Shown here piece by piece: positions 34,499 through 43,079 of a DNA stretch of 64,000 nucleotides. This DNA is from Halomonas sp. ALS9 (lineage in GTDB: Bacteria; Pseudomonadota; Gammaproteobacteria; Pseudomonadales; Halomonadaceae), in NCBI RefSeq assembly GCF_001651035.1, contig NZ_LXRG01000076.1:78905-142904 (forward strand), given 5' to 3'. Numbering within the stretch: position 1 is the first letter of the stretch; every line of letters starts with the position of its first letter. Position numbers and translations under genes: made by a program. Under the pieces are notes generated by a model. The model worked only from the letters and a program-made list of their open reading frames with translations, was not told where the DNA came from and did no database searches.

Positions 34499-35509
34499 AT
34501 GAACCGTATTCTAAAAACCACCGTGCTCGCGGCTGCCGTCATGAGTGTGGCAGGTGTTGCTCAAGCCCGTGATCAAATCAATATCGTAGGCTCCAGTACC
34601 GTTTACCCATTCTCCAGCTTTGTAGCGGAAGAGTTTGGTGCAACCACTAACAACCCGACACCTGTTATTGAATCAACTGGTTCAGGCGGTGGCATGCGTC
34701 TGTTCTGTAACGGTGTTGGCACCGGTACACCGGATGTTACCAACTCCTCGCGTCGCATGAAGGTGTCTGAGTTCGAACGCTGTGTAGAAAACGGCGTTAC
34801 TGATATCACTGAAGTTTATATCGGCAGTGATGGTATTGCCTTTGCTCAGTCCAATGAAAATGAGCCGATGCCGGTTACCCGTGAGCAGATATTCCTTGCG
34901 GCTGCCGATATGGTGCCGGTTGATGGTGAGTTGGTGAAAAACCCTTACACCAACTGGAACCAGATCGACGCTTCACTACCTGATCGTGAAATCGTCATCG
35001 TAGGTCCGCCGACTACGTCGGGAACCCGTGACTCTTTCGATGAGTTGGTTATGGAAGCCGCTTCTGAAAGCTTCCCAGAATATGGTGAAGCTTACTCGGA
35101 TATCCGTACCGATGGTGGCTGGGTTGACGGCGGTGAAAACGACAACCTGATCGTTCAGCGTTTGACCCAGGATACGACTGCCTTTGGTGTCTTCGGTTAC
35201 TCCTTCCTTGAAGAGAACGACAACGTGCTGATCGGTTCTAGCATTGATGGTGTTGATCCGACACCAGAAACGATCGCAAACGACGAATATCCGGTTGCAC
35301 GTACCATGTTCTTCTACGTTAAGAACCAGCATGCTGACGAAGTACCGGTCATGTATGAATACGCAGAAATGTTCGTGTCTGACATGATGATTGGTGAAGG
35401 TGGTCTGCTTAAGGATATCGGTTTGATCCTTCCGACCGCCGATGCGCTTGAGCAAGTTCAGTCTGATTTGGCGGATCGCAAGCAGCTTGCAAAGGAAGAC
35501 CTGGAGTAA
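34499..35509 (+). CDS. pstS: Periplasmic phosphate-binding protein
   Basis: PstS captures phosphate for the PstCAB importer. The 336-residue precursor has a signal peptide ending near AGVAQA. The phosphate-loop motifs are GSSTVYPF (about residue 31), ESTGSGGG and PTTSGTRDSF. The mature protein is rich in Asp and Glu, typical of exported proteins of halophiles. AGGAG precedes the ATG and a Pho box lies upstream. It belongs to the DING-like/long PstS type rather than the E. coli type. A strong hairpin follows, so pstS is probably expressed at higher level than pstCAB. Its position beside the arsenic cluster suggests a role in phosphate uptake under arsenate stress. Confidence 0.93.
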   Translation: MNRILKTTVLAAAVMSVAGVAQARDQINIVGSSTVYPFSSFVAEEFGATTNNPTPVIESTGSGGGMRLFCNGVGTGTPDVTNSSRRMKVSEFERCVENGVTDITEVYIGSDGIAFAQSNENEPMPVTREQIFLAAADMVPVDGELVKNPYTNWNQIDASLPDREIVIVGPPTTSGTRDSFDELVMEAASESFPEYGEAYSDIRTDGGWVDGGENDNLIVQRLTQDTTAFGVFGYSFLEENDNVLIGSSIDGVDPTPETIANDEYPVARTMFFYVKNQHADEVPVMYEYAEMFVSDMMIGEGGLLKDIGLILPTADALEQVQSDLADRKQLAKEDLE

Positions 35510-35529
35510 GTTAGCCTTACGACAGTAAA

Positions 35530-35565
35530 GAAGCCGGCAGCCCACGCTGCCGGCTTCTTGCTTTT
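35530..35565 (+). terminator. Strong hairpin between pstS and pstC
   Basis: GAAGCCGGCAG and CTGCCGGCTTC form an 11-bp stem with a six-base loop, followed by TTGCTTTT. It fits a terminator that limits readthrough from pstS into pstCAB. Confidence 0.88.
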
Positions 35566-35602
35566 CAAAAAGGCCTGGTGCAACGGCTGTTAGTTAGTGG
35601 CG

Positions 35603-35620
35603 TTGTCACAAAGCTGTCAT
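35603..35620 (+). promoter_or_regulatory. Second Pho box, upstream of pstC
   Basis: TTGTCACAAAGCTGTCAT again gives two CTGTCAT-like heptamers spaced by four bases. It is located 58 bases before the pstC ATG and gives pstCAB its own PhoB-dependent promoter. Confidence 0.85.
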
Positions 35621-35677
35621 GTTCTTGCCTTAAGGTGACTCGCAAACGGATCCATTGGTTAACCTGAGATATTAACG

Positions 35678-36934
35678 ATGCAGACCAACCAGCTTTTTTT
35701 GATTTTTTGCAGCGTACTTCTGCTGCTTGGGCTTGCCGCCTTTTTTGTCGGGCGAAGCAAGGCCACACGTGTACGTGCATCGGGAACGTCGATGTATGCG
35801 CAGCCCGACCAGTACGCTTGGTTCGCTGTGGTGGCGACTGCTGGGCCGGCCATACTGGTGAGTGCGCTTGGTGCTTTCGTCATGCTGTTGATAGGCAGCG
35901 AGATACCTACTTTTTCCCTGCTTTTGGTGAGTCTCGCTGTGGCGGTGGTGGGGCTTATCGTAGGCATGAAGCTGATTCGCTCCAATTTTCATGCTCGCCG
36001 GGCGATCGAGTCGGTCATTCTCTGGGTGCTGGCAGGTGCCGCGACGATTTCGATCCTGACGACGCTGGGTATTTTGATATCGATCGTCGGCGAAGCTCTG
36101 AATTTCTTCCAGATGCACAGTTTCTGGGAGTTTATCACCGGCACCACCTGGGCACCCGGTAATAGCTTTCTAATAGCTGCTGGTCGGGGCGAGGGCGCTA
36201 GCGGTGGCGCCGAATTTGGTTCGGTACCACTATTTGCCGGTACTTTTATGATTACTGGTATCGCTTTGGCGGTGGCGGTACCTATCGGCCTGCTCTCGGC
36301 TATTTATATGGCTGAATTTGCACCCAGCCGAGTACGTTCATTTGCTAAACCCATGTTGGAGATTCTCGCCGGTATCCCGACAGTGGTTTACGGCTTCTTT
36401 GCCGCGATTACCGTCGCCCCGTTTATTGTGCAAGTAACGGGTGCCATTGGCTTGAATGCGTCGTTTAACAACGCATTGGCTCCCGGTATCGTGATGGGGA
36501 TTATGATTATTCCGTTTATTTCCTCGCTTTCCGATGACGTCATTAATGCGGTACCCGACAGCATGCGCCAGGGGTCTTTGGCTCTGGGGATGACCAAGGG
36601 TGAAACCATTCGTGACGTGGTTATTCCTGCGGCTCTTCCAGGCATTATTTCTGCCTCACTGCTGGGTATGTCTCGGGCGCTGGGCGAGACGATGATTGTG
36701 GTGATGGCCGCCGGTATGCGTCCCAATCTTACGATTAACCCGCTGGAAGAGATGACAACCGTCACTGTGCGGATTGTTGCCGCCATGACGGGTGACCTGG
36801 AGTTTGATAGTGCAGAAACGCTCTCAGCCTTTGCACTGGGTCTGGTGCTGTTTGTGGTGACACTCGTGTTGAACCTCGTGTCGGTGATTATGATTCGCCG
36901 CTTCCGTGACAAATACCGCGTCAACAATCTGTAA
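35678..36934 (+). CDS. pstC: Phosphate ABC transporter permease PstC
   Basis: This inner-membrane subunit of the PstSCAB importer has 418 residues. The first about 130 residues contain three or more extra hydrophobic segments before the canonical permease domain, making it longer than E. coli PstC (319). The binding-protein-dependent transport signature is visible in DSMRQGSLALGMTKGETIRDVVIPAALPGI, shown here as EAA loop residues about 287-316. The ATG at 35678 follows the second Pho box. It is followed at 15 bases by pstA. Confidence 0.92.
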   Translation: MQTNQLFLIFCSVLLLLGLAAFFVGRSKATRVRASGTSMYAQPDQYAWFAVVATAGPAILVSALGAFVMLLIGSEIPTFSLLLVSLAVAVVGLIVGMKLIRSNFHARRAIESVILWVLAGAATISILTTLGILISIVGEALNFFQMHSFWEFITGTTWAPGNSFLIAAGRGEGASGGAEFGSVPLFAGTFMITGIALAVAVPIGLLSAIYMAEFAPSRVRSFAKPMLEILAGIPTVVYGFFAAITVAPFIVQVTGAIGLNASFNNALAPGIVMGIMIIPFISSLSDDVINAVPDSMRQGSLALGMTKGETIRDVVIPAALPGIISASLLGMSRALGETMIVVMAAGMRPNLTINPLEEMTTVTVRIVAAMTGDLEFDSAETLSAFALGLVLFVVTLVLNLVSVIMIRRFRDKYRVNNL

Positions 36935-36949
36935 CGCCAGGATATCCCA

Positions 36950-38116
36950 ATGAGTGATTCATACGATCAGATAAGCCAGCAACTCAAGGGCCGCCATCGT
37001 AAATCTACGCGCCTGAAATATATGTCGATGGGCGCCTTGGCGCTGGCCGCTGCCTTCTTGCTAATATTTTTTGCCGATATGTTGAGCAAGGGCTTGCCAG
37101 CCTTCCAACAGGCGATGATCAATATAGAAGTCAACTACACCGAGGAGGCGTCCACAAATGGCCGGGCAGCGGTTGATCGAGATTTTTCCACCTTAATAAG
37201 CCGCAGTGTCGTTCGGGTTATCCCACTGCAAATGCGCAACGATCCGTCCTTATTGGGCACTACACAAAATCGTTGGGTATTGGCAGATGGCGAGGTGGAT
37301 CAATATCTCAAGGGAAATCGCGTTCGTCTTGATGACGAAGAAAAGGCCAGGATTGACCGTCTAGTAGAAGAGGGCAAGGTTGAGATGCAGTTCAACTCAG
37401 GCTTCTTTTCCCGAGGGGATTCCAAAATGCCGGAACTGGCGGGTATCTTATCGGCCGTCGTCGGTACAGTTATGACTATGATCGTCACCCTGGCCATTGC
37501 CTTTCCTATCGGTGTGATGACGGCGGTTTATTTGGAAGAGTTTGCACCCGATAACCGCCTTACCCAGTTGGTTGAAATTAATATTAATAACCTGGCTGCC
37601 ATCCCCTCGATTCTGTTTGGTCTACTGGGTTTGGCGATCTTTATTAACTTCTTTGGGGTACCACGCTCATCCCCCTTGGTGGGTGGTATGACACTTGCAC
37701 TGATGACCTTGCCGGTCATTATTATTTCTACGCGTACCGCACTGCGCAGCGTGCCAGAATCCATTCGCCATGCGGCGTTTGGGGTGGGTTGTTCGCGCTG
37801 GCAAGTGGTTAAAGACCACGTATTGCCGCTGGCTATGCCCGGTATTATGACAGGCTCTATCATTGGACTGGCTCAGGCAATGGGGGAGACAGCGCCGCTG
37901 ATTATCGTGGGCATGGTAGCGTTTATTCCAGACGTGACAGCCTCATTTACCGAAGCGGCAACAGTGATGCCCGCCCAGGTGTTTACCTGGTCCGGTGAGC
38001 CTGATCGTGCCTTTGTCGAAAAAACCGCAGGCGGGATTATAGTGCTTTTGGCAGTTCTGATTTCGCTGAACGCTGCCGCTGTCCTGTTACGCAAGAAATT
38101 TGAACGTCGCTGGTAA
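36950..38116 (+). CDS. pstA: Phosphate ABC transporter permease PstA
   Basis: This is the second membrane subunit of the importer. The 388-residue protein has one N-terminal membrane segment (about 25-47), an unusually large periplasmic insertion (about 50-155, charged) and then the conserved permease core with the EAA loop near [20 protein letters not shown] (about residue 272). E. coli PstA is 296 residues, so the insertion is the main difference; similar long forms occur in other marine gammaproteobacteria. It is co-transcribed with pstC and pstB. Confidence 0.92.
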   Translation: MSDSYDQISQQLKGRHRKSTRLKYMSMGALALAAAFLLIFFADMLSKGLPAFQQAMINIEVNYTEEASTNGRAAVDRDFSTLISRSVVRVIPLQMRNDPSLLGTTQNRWVLADGEVDQYLKGNRVRLDDEEKARIDRLVEEGKVEMQFNSGFFSRGDSKMPELAGILSAVVGTVMTMIVTLAIAFPIGVMTAVYLEEFAPDNRLTQLVEININNLAAIPSILFGLLGLAIFINFFGVPRSSPLVGGMTLALMTLPVIIISTRTALRSVPESIRHAAFGVGCSRWQVVKDHVLPLAMPGIMTGSIIGLAQAMGETAPLIIVGMVAFIPDVTASFTEAATVMPAQVFTWSGEPDRAFVEKTAGGIIVLLAVLISLNAAAVLLRKKFERRW

Positions 38117-38141
38117 GCCGACCGTTTTCAAGGAAACTATT

Positions 38142-38981
38142 ATGAACAGCCAAGTACCTGAAATGAGTGAGCAGCTAGCCCCGGCGGTTGGGCAGCCTTA
38201 CACGCGTAATGATCAAGCGTGTCATGATCTGAGCATCCGCGTGCGGGATTTGAACCTCTGGTACGGTAAGGCGCAGGCGCTGAATGGTCTCAATATTGAT
38301 CTTTTCCAGAAGAATGTGACGGCGTTGATCGGGCCTTCTGGTTGCGGCAAGTCGACGTTTCTTCGCTGCCTGAACCGTATGAACGACCTTATTCCTTCGG
38401 TCAGAATTGAAGGGTTGGTCGAGATGGATGGCCGCGATGTTAACGCTGCCAAGATGGACGAAGTGGCACTGCGCCGCCGGGTGGGCATGGTATTTCAGAA
38501 GCCAAACCCGTTCCCTAAGTCGATTTTTGAAAATGTGGCCTATGCTCCACGCATGCACGACATCGTCAGCCGTAAAGCCGAGCAGGAAGAGCTGGTAGAG
38601 AAAGCACTGCGCGATGCGGGTCTGTGGAACGAGGTAAAAGACAAGCTGCATGAGCCTGGCACCTCGCTTTCCGGTGGTCAGCAGCAGCGGCTGTGTATTG
38701 CCCGTGCCATTGCGGTTCAGCCCGATGTGATCTTGATGGATGAGCCAACCTCGGCGCTTGATCCGATCTCAACAGCGACTATCGAAGATTTGATGGACAA
38801 GCTGAAAGAGAAGTTCACCATCATTACCGTTACGCACAATATGCAGCAGGCGGCGCGGGTAGCGGACTATACGGCGTTCTTCCACCTGGGGGAAATCATT
38901 GAGTACAACGACACCAAAGTAATGTTCTCGACGCCAGCGCAGAAGAAGACAGAAGACTATATTTCTGGTCGCTATGGTTAA
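38142..38981 (+). CDS. pstB: Phosphate ABC transporter ATPase PstB
   Basis: This is the cytoplasmic ATPase of the importer. The 279-residue protein contains Walker [10 protein letters not shown], the Q loop [11 protein letters not shown], the signature LSGGQQQR, Walker [13 protein letters not shown] and the switch histidine in TVTHNMQQA. An AAGGA ribosome site selects the ATG at 38142. PhoU, which often follows pstB, is absent; a strong terminator ends the unit directly afterwards. Confidence 0.95.
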   Translation: MNSQVPEMSEQLAPAVGQPYTRNDQACHDLSIRVRDLNLWYGKAQALNGLNIDLFQKNVTALIGPSGCGKSTFLRCLNRMNDLIPSVRIEGLVEMDGRDVNAAKMDEVALRRRVGMVFQKPNPFPKSIFENVAYAPRMHDIVSRKAEQEELVEKALRDAGLWNEVKDKLHEPGTSLSGGQQQRLCIARAIAVQPDVILMDEPTSALDPISTATIEDLMDKLKEKFTIITVTHNMQQAARVADYTAFFHLGEIIEYNDTKVMFSTPAQKKTEDYISGRYG

Positions 38982-38994
38982 TTAACGCTGGATA

Positions 38995-39028
38995 AACAGA
39001 CCTACTGTCGATCAGTAGGTCTGTTTTT
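38995..39028. terminator. Terminator after pstB
   Basis: AACAGACCTACTG and CAGTAGGTCTGTT form a 13-bp perfect stem around TCGAT, followed by further T residues. It closes the pst operon. Confidence 0.9.
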
Positions 39029-39050
39029 ATTAACGTTTTTTTAAGTATTA

Positions 39051-39071
39051 ATATATGTTTAAACGTATGTT
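39051..39071. promoter_or_regulatory. Dyad operator upstream of the GAPDH-arsJ operon
   Basis: The 21-bp element consists of ATATATGTTT, then AAACGTATGTT. Its centre is a near-perfect palindrome (ATATGTTT/AAACGTAT, 39053-39068). It matches the element at 53326-53346 at 18 of 21 positions, and both stand before arsenic operons. It is probably a repressor site. The protein that binds it is not identified. Confidence 0.65.
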
Positions 39072-39112
39072 AGCGTTATGCTTTTGCAAAACAGACAGCT
39101 TAGGAGGCTTCC

Positions 39113-40144
39113 GTGGCACTTCGTATCGGTATCAACGGCTTTGGACGTATTGGTCGCTTAGCACTGCGCAGCTTGTGGGCGCAGGTAGAGTCTGAAGCGG
39201 TAGAACTAACGCGCATTAATGATCCGGGCGGTGATGCGGCCACTTTTGCCCACTTGCTGGAGTTTGACTCAGTTCACGGGCACTGGGCGCCTGGGAAAGG
39301 AATCTCGGCAACGGATGACGCTATCGTTCTGGATGGGAAAACCGTCGCCTTTAGCGCCAACAAAGCCATTGCCGAGAGCGACTGGTCGAGTTGCGATATT
39401 GTCATTGAGTGCTCGGGCGTAATGAAAACCACCGATAAACTCCAGGCGTATCTTGATCAAGGCGTTGCGCGTGTGGTGGTCAGCGCGCCTATGAAAGAGG
39501 CGAGCGTGCTTAATGTGGTGGTGGGGGTGAACGACCATCTTTATGACCCGGCTCAGCATAAGATCGTCACCGCTGCCAGTTGCACTACCAACTGTCTGGC
39601 ACCGGTGGTCAAAGTCATTCAGGAAACGTTTGGTATTCGCCATGGCTCAATGACCACCGTGCATGACATCACCAATACCCAAACGATTCTCGACGCGCCG
39701 CATAAAGACCTGCGCCGGGCTCGCGCTTGCGGTATGAGCTTGATTCCTACCACGACCGGTTCGGCCAAGGCGATTACCGCCATTTTCCCTGAGTTGGAAG
39801 GCAAGCTTAATGGCCACGCGATCCGTGTGCCGCTGGCTAATGCGTCGCTTACCGATATGGTGTTCGAGCTTGAGCGCGAAGTAAGCGTAGACGAGGTTAA
39901 TCAGGCGCTGAAAGCCGCTGCCGATGGCTCGCTGGCAGGGATTTTGGGCTATGAAGAGCGCCCGCTGGTGTCGATCGATTACCGCACCGATCCTCGCAGC
40001 TCGATTATCGATGCACTCTCCACCATGGTGATCAACGGCACCCAGCTGAAACTCTACGCCTGGTACGACAATGAGTGGGGCTATGCCAACCGCACCGCCG
40101 AGCTGGCCCTTATGGTCGGGCGTGAGCAGGTGGGACGTGGCTGA
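39113..40144 (+). CDS. gapdh: Arsenic-associated glyceraldehyde-3-phosphate dehydrogenase
   Basis: In ars operons this enzyme uses arsenate in place of phosphate and makes 1-arseno-3-phosphoglycerate, which ArsJ exports. The 343-residue protein has the Rossmann motif [13 protein letters not shown], the catalytic Cys in [13 protein letters not shown] (about residue 159) and the HDITNTQ segment. The start is GTG at 39113 with AGGAGG just upstream. It is followed after four bases by arsJ, the pairing that gives the arsenic assignment. By sequence alone it could also be a glycolytic or gluconeogenic GAPDH; the context decides. Confidence 0.9.
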   Translation: MALRIGINGFGRIGRLALRSLWAQVESEAVELTRINDPGGDAATFAHLLEFDSVHGHWAPGKGISATDDAIVLDGKTVAFSANKAIAESDWSSCDIVIECSGVMKTTDKLQAYLDQGVARVVVSAPMKEASVLNVVVGVNDHLYDPAQHKIVTAASCTTNCLAPVVKVIQETFGIRHGSMTTVHDITNTQTILDAPHKDLRRARACGMSLIPTTTGSAKAITAIFPELEGKLNGHAIRVPLANASLTDMVFELEREVSVDEVNQALKAAADGSLAGILGYEERPLVSIDYRTDPRSSIIDALSTMVINGTQLKLYAWYDNEWGYANRTAELALMVGREQVGRG

Positions 40145-40148
40145 TTCA

Positions 40149-41360
40149 ATGCTGACACGGGTAAAGGCGCTACCTTTCGAGGTGCGCCAATACATGCTGA
40201 TTACCGGTAACTACTGGGCGTTCACGATTACCGATGGCGCGCTGCGCATGCTGGTGGTGATGCACTTCCACCAATTGGGCTACTCGCCGTTGGCCATTGC
40301 CATGCTGTTTCTATTTTATGAAGCCTTTGGCGTAGTGACTAACCTGGTCGGCGGCTGGTTGGGGGCGCGCTTGGGGCTCAATCGCACTATGAATGTGGGA
40401 CTAGGGCTGCAAATTATTGCCCTTGCCATGCTGATGGTACCCGCTAGCCTGCTGACCGTTGTTTGGGTGATGGCCGCACAAGCGATTTCGGGTATTGCTA
40501 AAGACCTCAACAAAATGAGCGCTAAAAGCGCCGTTAAGGTGTTGGTTCCAAAAGAGAGCGCCAACGCCAATAGCTCACTCTACCGCTGGGTGGCGATGCT
40601 GACGGGCTCTAAAAATGCGCTTAAGGGGCTTGGCTTTTTTGTCGGCGGCGTGCTGCTCACCTTGATTGGCTTCCAGGCCGCTGTGTTTGTGATGGCGGTG
40701 ATGCTGGGCGGGGTGTTGCTGCTTTCACTGCTGCGACTCAAGGCGGATTTAGGTCGGCAAAAAGTAAAGCCGAAGTTCTCCGAAATCTTCTCAAAATCAC
40801 GCGCGATTAACGTGCTCTCCGCGGCGCGTTTTTGCCTATTTTCGGCGCGGGATGTGTGGTTTGTCGTAGCGCTGCCGGTATTCTTATACGATCAGCACGG
40901 CTGGACTCACTGGACCGTGGGGGGGCTGCTGGCGGTATGGGTGATTGGCTACGGTGGAGTACAAACCCAGGCGCCTAAGTTAACCCGGCTGATCAAAGGC
41001 GATGCCCGGGCACTGACCGCTGGCTGGGCGGCGGCACTGGCAGTGCTGGCGATTGTGTTGGCGATGCTGCCCTTGGCGCAAGTAGGCTGGTTAGTCGTCG
41101 GCTTGCTCGCCTTTGGGGTGCTGTTTGCGATTAACTCCAGCTGGCACAGCTATTTGATTGTGCACTATGCCCGCACCGACGGCGTCTCCATGGATGTCGG
41201 CTTTTATTATATGGCCAACGCCATGGGTCGCTTAGTCGGCACGCTGCTGTCGGGCTGGCTGTATATGGCCTACGGGCTGAGTGCCTGTCTTTGGGTATCG
41301 GCGGCCTTGGTCGCCGCGAGTTCCGCGATGGCACTGGCGTTACCTAGACAAACCGCATGA
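40149..41360 (+). CDS. arsJ: Organoarsenical efflux MFS transporter ArsJ
   Basis: ArsJ extrudes 1-arseno-3-phosphoglycerate made by the preceding GAPDH; the product then breaks down outside to arsenate. The 403-residue protein has about 11-12 membrane segments. Its N-terminus (QYMLITGNYWAFTITDGALR) and the internal AISGIAKDLNKMSAKSAVK motif are characteristic of ArsJ. The ATG at 40149 lies four bases after the GAPDH stop; longer in-frame starts inside GAPDH are not credible. It overlaps the next MFS gene by four bases (ATGA). Confidence 0.92.
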   Translation: MLTRVKALPFEVRQYMLITGNYWAFTITDGALRMLVVMHFHQLGYSPLAIAMLFLFYEAFGVVTNLVGGWLGARLGLNRTMNVGLGLQIIALAMLMVPASLLTVVWVMAAQAISGIAKDLNKMSAKSAVKVLVPKESANANSSLYRWVAMLTGSKNALKGLGFFVGGVLLTLIGFQAAVFVMAVMLGGVLLLSLLRLKADLGRQKVKPKFSEIFSKSRAINVLSAARFCLFSARDVWFVVALPVFLYDQHGWTHWTVGGLLAVWVIGYGGVQTQAPKLTRLIKGDARALTAGWAAALAVLAIVLAMLPLAQVGWLVVGLLAFGVLFAINSSWHSYLIVHYARTDGVSMDVGFYYMANAMGRLVGTLLSGWLYMAYGLSACLWVSAALVAASSAMALALPRQTA

Positions 41361-42517
41361 TTCGTTCGCCCAGGTTTGGATTAACGCTCACCCTAGGCAG
41401 CGCGCAAACGCTAGCTTGGGCATCCAGCTACTATTTGCCCGCGATTCTTGCGGTGCCTATGGCACGTGACTTGGGGTTAACTCCCAGCTGGGTATTTGCT
41501 GCCTTTTCGGCGGCTCTATTGTTAACCGCGATGCTCGGCCCCAGCGTTGGACGTTTGATTGATAAGCAAGGTGGGCGAGGCGTGCTGATGGCTTCGAACG
41601 CTGTCTTGGCGCTTGGCCTGGTCATCATGGCGCTCTCTCAAGGTCTTCTCAGCTTAATGTTCGCTTGGCTCATTGTCGGCATTGGCATGGCGATGGGCCT
41701 ATACGACGCCGCCTTTGCCACCTTGGGACGTTTGTTGGGGCGTAGTGCGCGCTCGTCAATTACCGGCGTAACGCTACTGGCGGGTTTTGCCAGTACCATC
41801 GGCTGGCCACTAACAGCGTTGATGGAAAATGAGTTCGGGTGGCGGGTAGCCTGCGGTGTCTGGGCCATGCTGCATATTGTGGTGGGGCTGCCGCTGAATG
41901 CCTGCTTGCCCAAAGCAGCCGATAGTGCGGCTCAGCAAGATGACGACAAATCGGCGCCGCCGCCGGAGCGTCCTCGCCTGGCGATGATGTTATTAGCCTA
42001 TGTGTTTGCCGCGGGCTGGTTTGTCTCAACGGCGATGGCGGCGCATCTGCCCAGGCTTCTGCAGGAAACCGGCGTGTCGCTTTCGGTGGCCGTCGCCGCT
42101 GCAGCGCTAGTAGGCCCTGCGCAAGTGGCCGCTCGACTGGGTGAGTTTGCACTTTTACGCCATTTGCATCCGCTGGTAGCCGCTCGGGTCGCCACTACGC
42201 TTCACCCCTTAGGTGCGGCATTGCTGGCCACAATGGGTATGCCTGCAGCAGGCTTTGCGCTGCTGCACGGTGCGGGCAATGGCATGATGACAATTGCCTC
42301 CGGCACACTACCGCTGGCGCTGTTTGGCCCGAAGGGGTTTGGCCAGCGTCAGGGCTTGATTATCGCCCCGGCAAGGGCCGCGCAAGCCTTTGCGCCGCTG
42401 CTATTTGGACTACTAATAGAGCAAAACGGCGCTGGTGCGCTATGGCTGACCACAGGATTGATGCTGGCGGCGTGTTTAGCGCTACTGTTTATTCGTGTGC
42501 CCCGGTTGCAGGAGTAA
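41357..42517 (+). CDS. MFS transporter in the arsJ operon
   Basis: The 386-residue protein has about 12 hydrophobic segments and belongs to the major facilitator superfamily (GPSVGRLIDKQGGRGVL in the loop 2-3 region, GRLLGRSARSSITGVTLLAGFAST mid-protein shown at residues about 124-147). The ATG overlaps the arsJ stop, so it is the third gene of the GAPDH-arsJ operon. Its substrate is unknown. MFS proteins in ars operons include ArsK, which exports trivalent arsenicals, but I cannot confirm that identity from sequence alone. A hairpin with T run follows. Confidence 0.8.
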   Translation: MIRSPRFGLTLTLGSAQTLAWASSYYLPAILAVPMARDLGLTPSWVFAAFSAALLLTAMLGPSVGRLIDKQGGRGVLMASNAVLALGLVIMALSQGLLSLMFAWLIVGIGMAMGLYDAAFATLGRLLGRSARSSITGVTLLAGFASTIGWPLTALMENEFGWRVACGVWAMLHIVVGLPLNACLPKAADSAAQQDDDKSAPPPERPRLAMMLLAYVFAAGWFVSTAMAAHLPRLLQETGVSLSVAVAAAALVGPAQVAARLGEFALLRHLHPLVAARVATTLHPLGAALLATMGMPAAGFALLHGAGNGMMTIASGTLPLALFGPKGFGQRQGLIIAPARAAQAFAPLLFGLLIEQNGAGALWLTTGLMLAACLALLFIRVPRLQE

Positions 42518-42568
42518 GCCTTATATATAAAGGCCTTTTTACGCTCTAAAGCCCTGCTTAAAGCAGGG
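42518..42568. terminator. Convergent terminators between MFS gene and arsR
   Basis: On the plus strand GCCTT...AAGGC (42518-42534) is followed by CTTTTT. A second hairpin, CCCTGCTT/AAGCAGGG (42552-42568), lies next to the arsR stop and would act on the minus-strand transcript. Confidence 0.6.
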
Positions 42569-42575
42569 TAGTCAG

Positions 42576-42890
42576 TTATAAAGATGCCTCAACAGGCTCC
42601 ATATTTTCGCCCATACAACATTCCGCTTGTAAGAAGCCAATCAGATTTTGTAGATGATGGTAATCAGGTATACAGACGATAGTGCGGCTGTGCTTCTCCT
42701 GCTTAATCAAACCTACTCGAGCCATACGGGATAAGTGGTGCGATAGCGTTGAAGCTGGGATATCCAACGCTTTCTGTATTTCACCGACAGGGGCACCATG
42801 ATGACCAGCCTTGACTAAAAAGCGGAACACCGCCAGACGGTGGGTGTTACCAAGCTCAGCCAAACTGGCGGCGACCTCTTCATGATCCAT
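42576..42890 (-). CDS. arsR: ArsR-family metalloregulator
   Basis: This winged-helix repressor releases DNA on binding trivalent arsenic. The 104-residue protein has the ArsR helix-turn-helix (DIPASTLSHHLSRMARVGLI). There is no CVC motif in the DNA-binding helix as in E. coli ArsR. Instead Cys occurs at 73 (TIVCIPD) and at 91-92 (QAECCMGE). The 18/19-residue spacing equals that of Cys83, Cys101 and Cys102 recalled for the methylarsenite-selective ArsR of Shewanella putrefaciens. The start at 42890 is chosen because GGAG lies five bases upstream; an upstream ATG at 42902 has none. It is divergent from an arsP-like permease, the same arrangement. Confidence 0.9.
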   Translation of the reverse strand: MDHEEVAASLAELGNTHRLAVFRFLVKAGHHGAPVGEIQKALDIPASTLSHHLSRMARVGLIKQEKHSRTIVCIPDYHHLQNLIGFLQAECCMGENMEPVEASL

Positions 42891-42990
42891 ATCACTCTCC
42901 ATGCTGTTTTCTCTGTGCTCTATTTTTCATTGCTCTGCTTTCTCCGTGTTATTTTTTTCTCAGTGCTGTGTCTTCTTTGCCCATATGTTT

Positions 42991-43010
42991 CTATATATCT
43001 AGAAATATAG
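42991..43010. promoter_or_regulatory. ArsR operator 1
   Basis: CTATATATCTAGAAATATAG is an almost perfect 20-bp palindrome centred on TCTAGA, in the arsR-arsP divergent gap. Fourteen of its bases recur exactly at 43056-43069. Confidence 0.7.
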
Positions 43011-43042
43011 TTGACGTGAGCGAGGGGTGCAATCTAAGCTTC

Positions 43043-43069
43043 TATAATTCGATTAATCTAGAAATATAG
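43043..43069 (+). promoter_or_regulatory. arsP -10 element and ArsR operator 2
   Basis: A perfect TATAAT lies at 43043-43048. ATCTAGAAATATAG at 43056-43069 repeats operator 1 and overlaps the AGGAG ribosome site of the permease gene, so repression could act on transcription and perhaps on ribosome access. Confidence 0.65.
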
Positions 43070-43079
43070 GAGTTTTATC

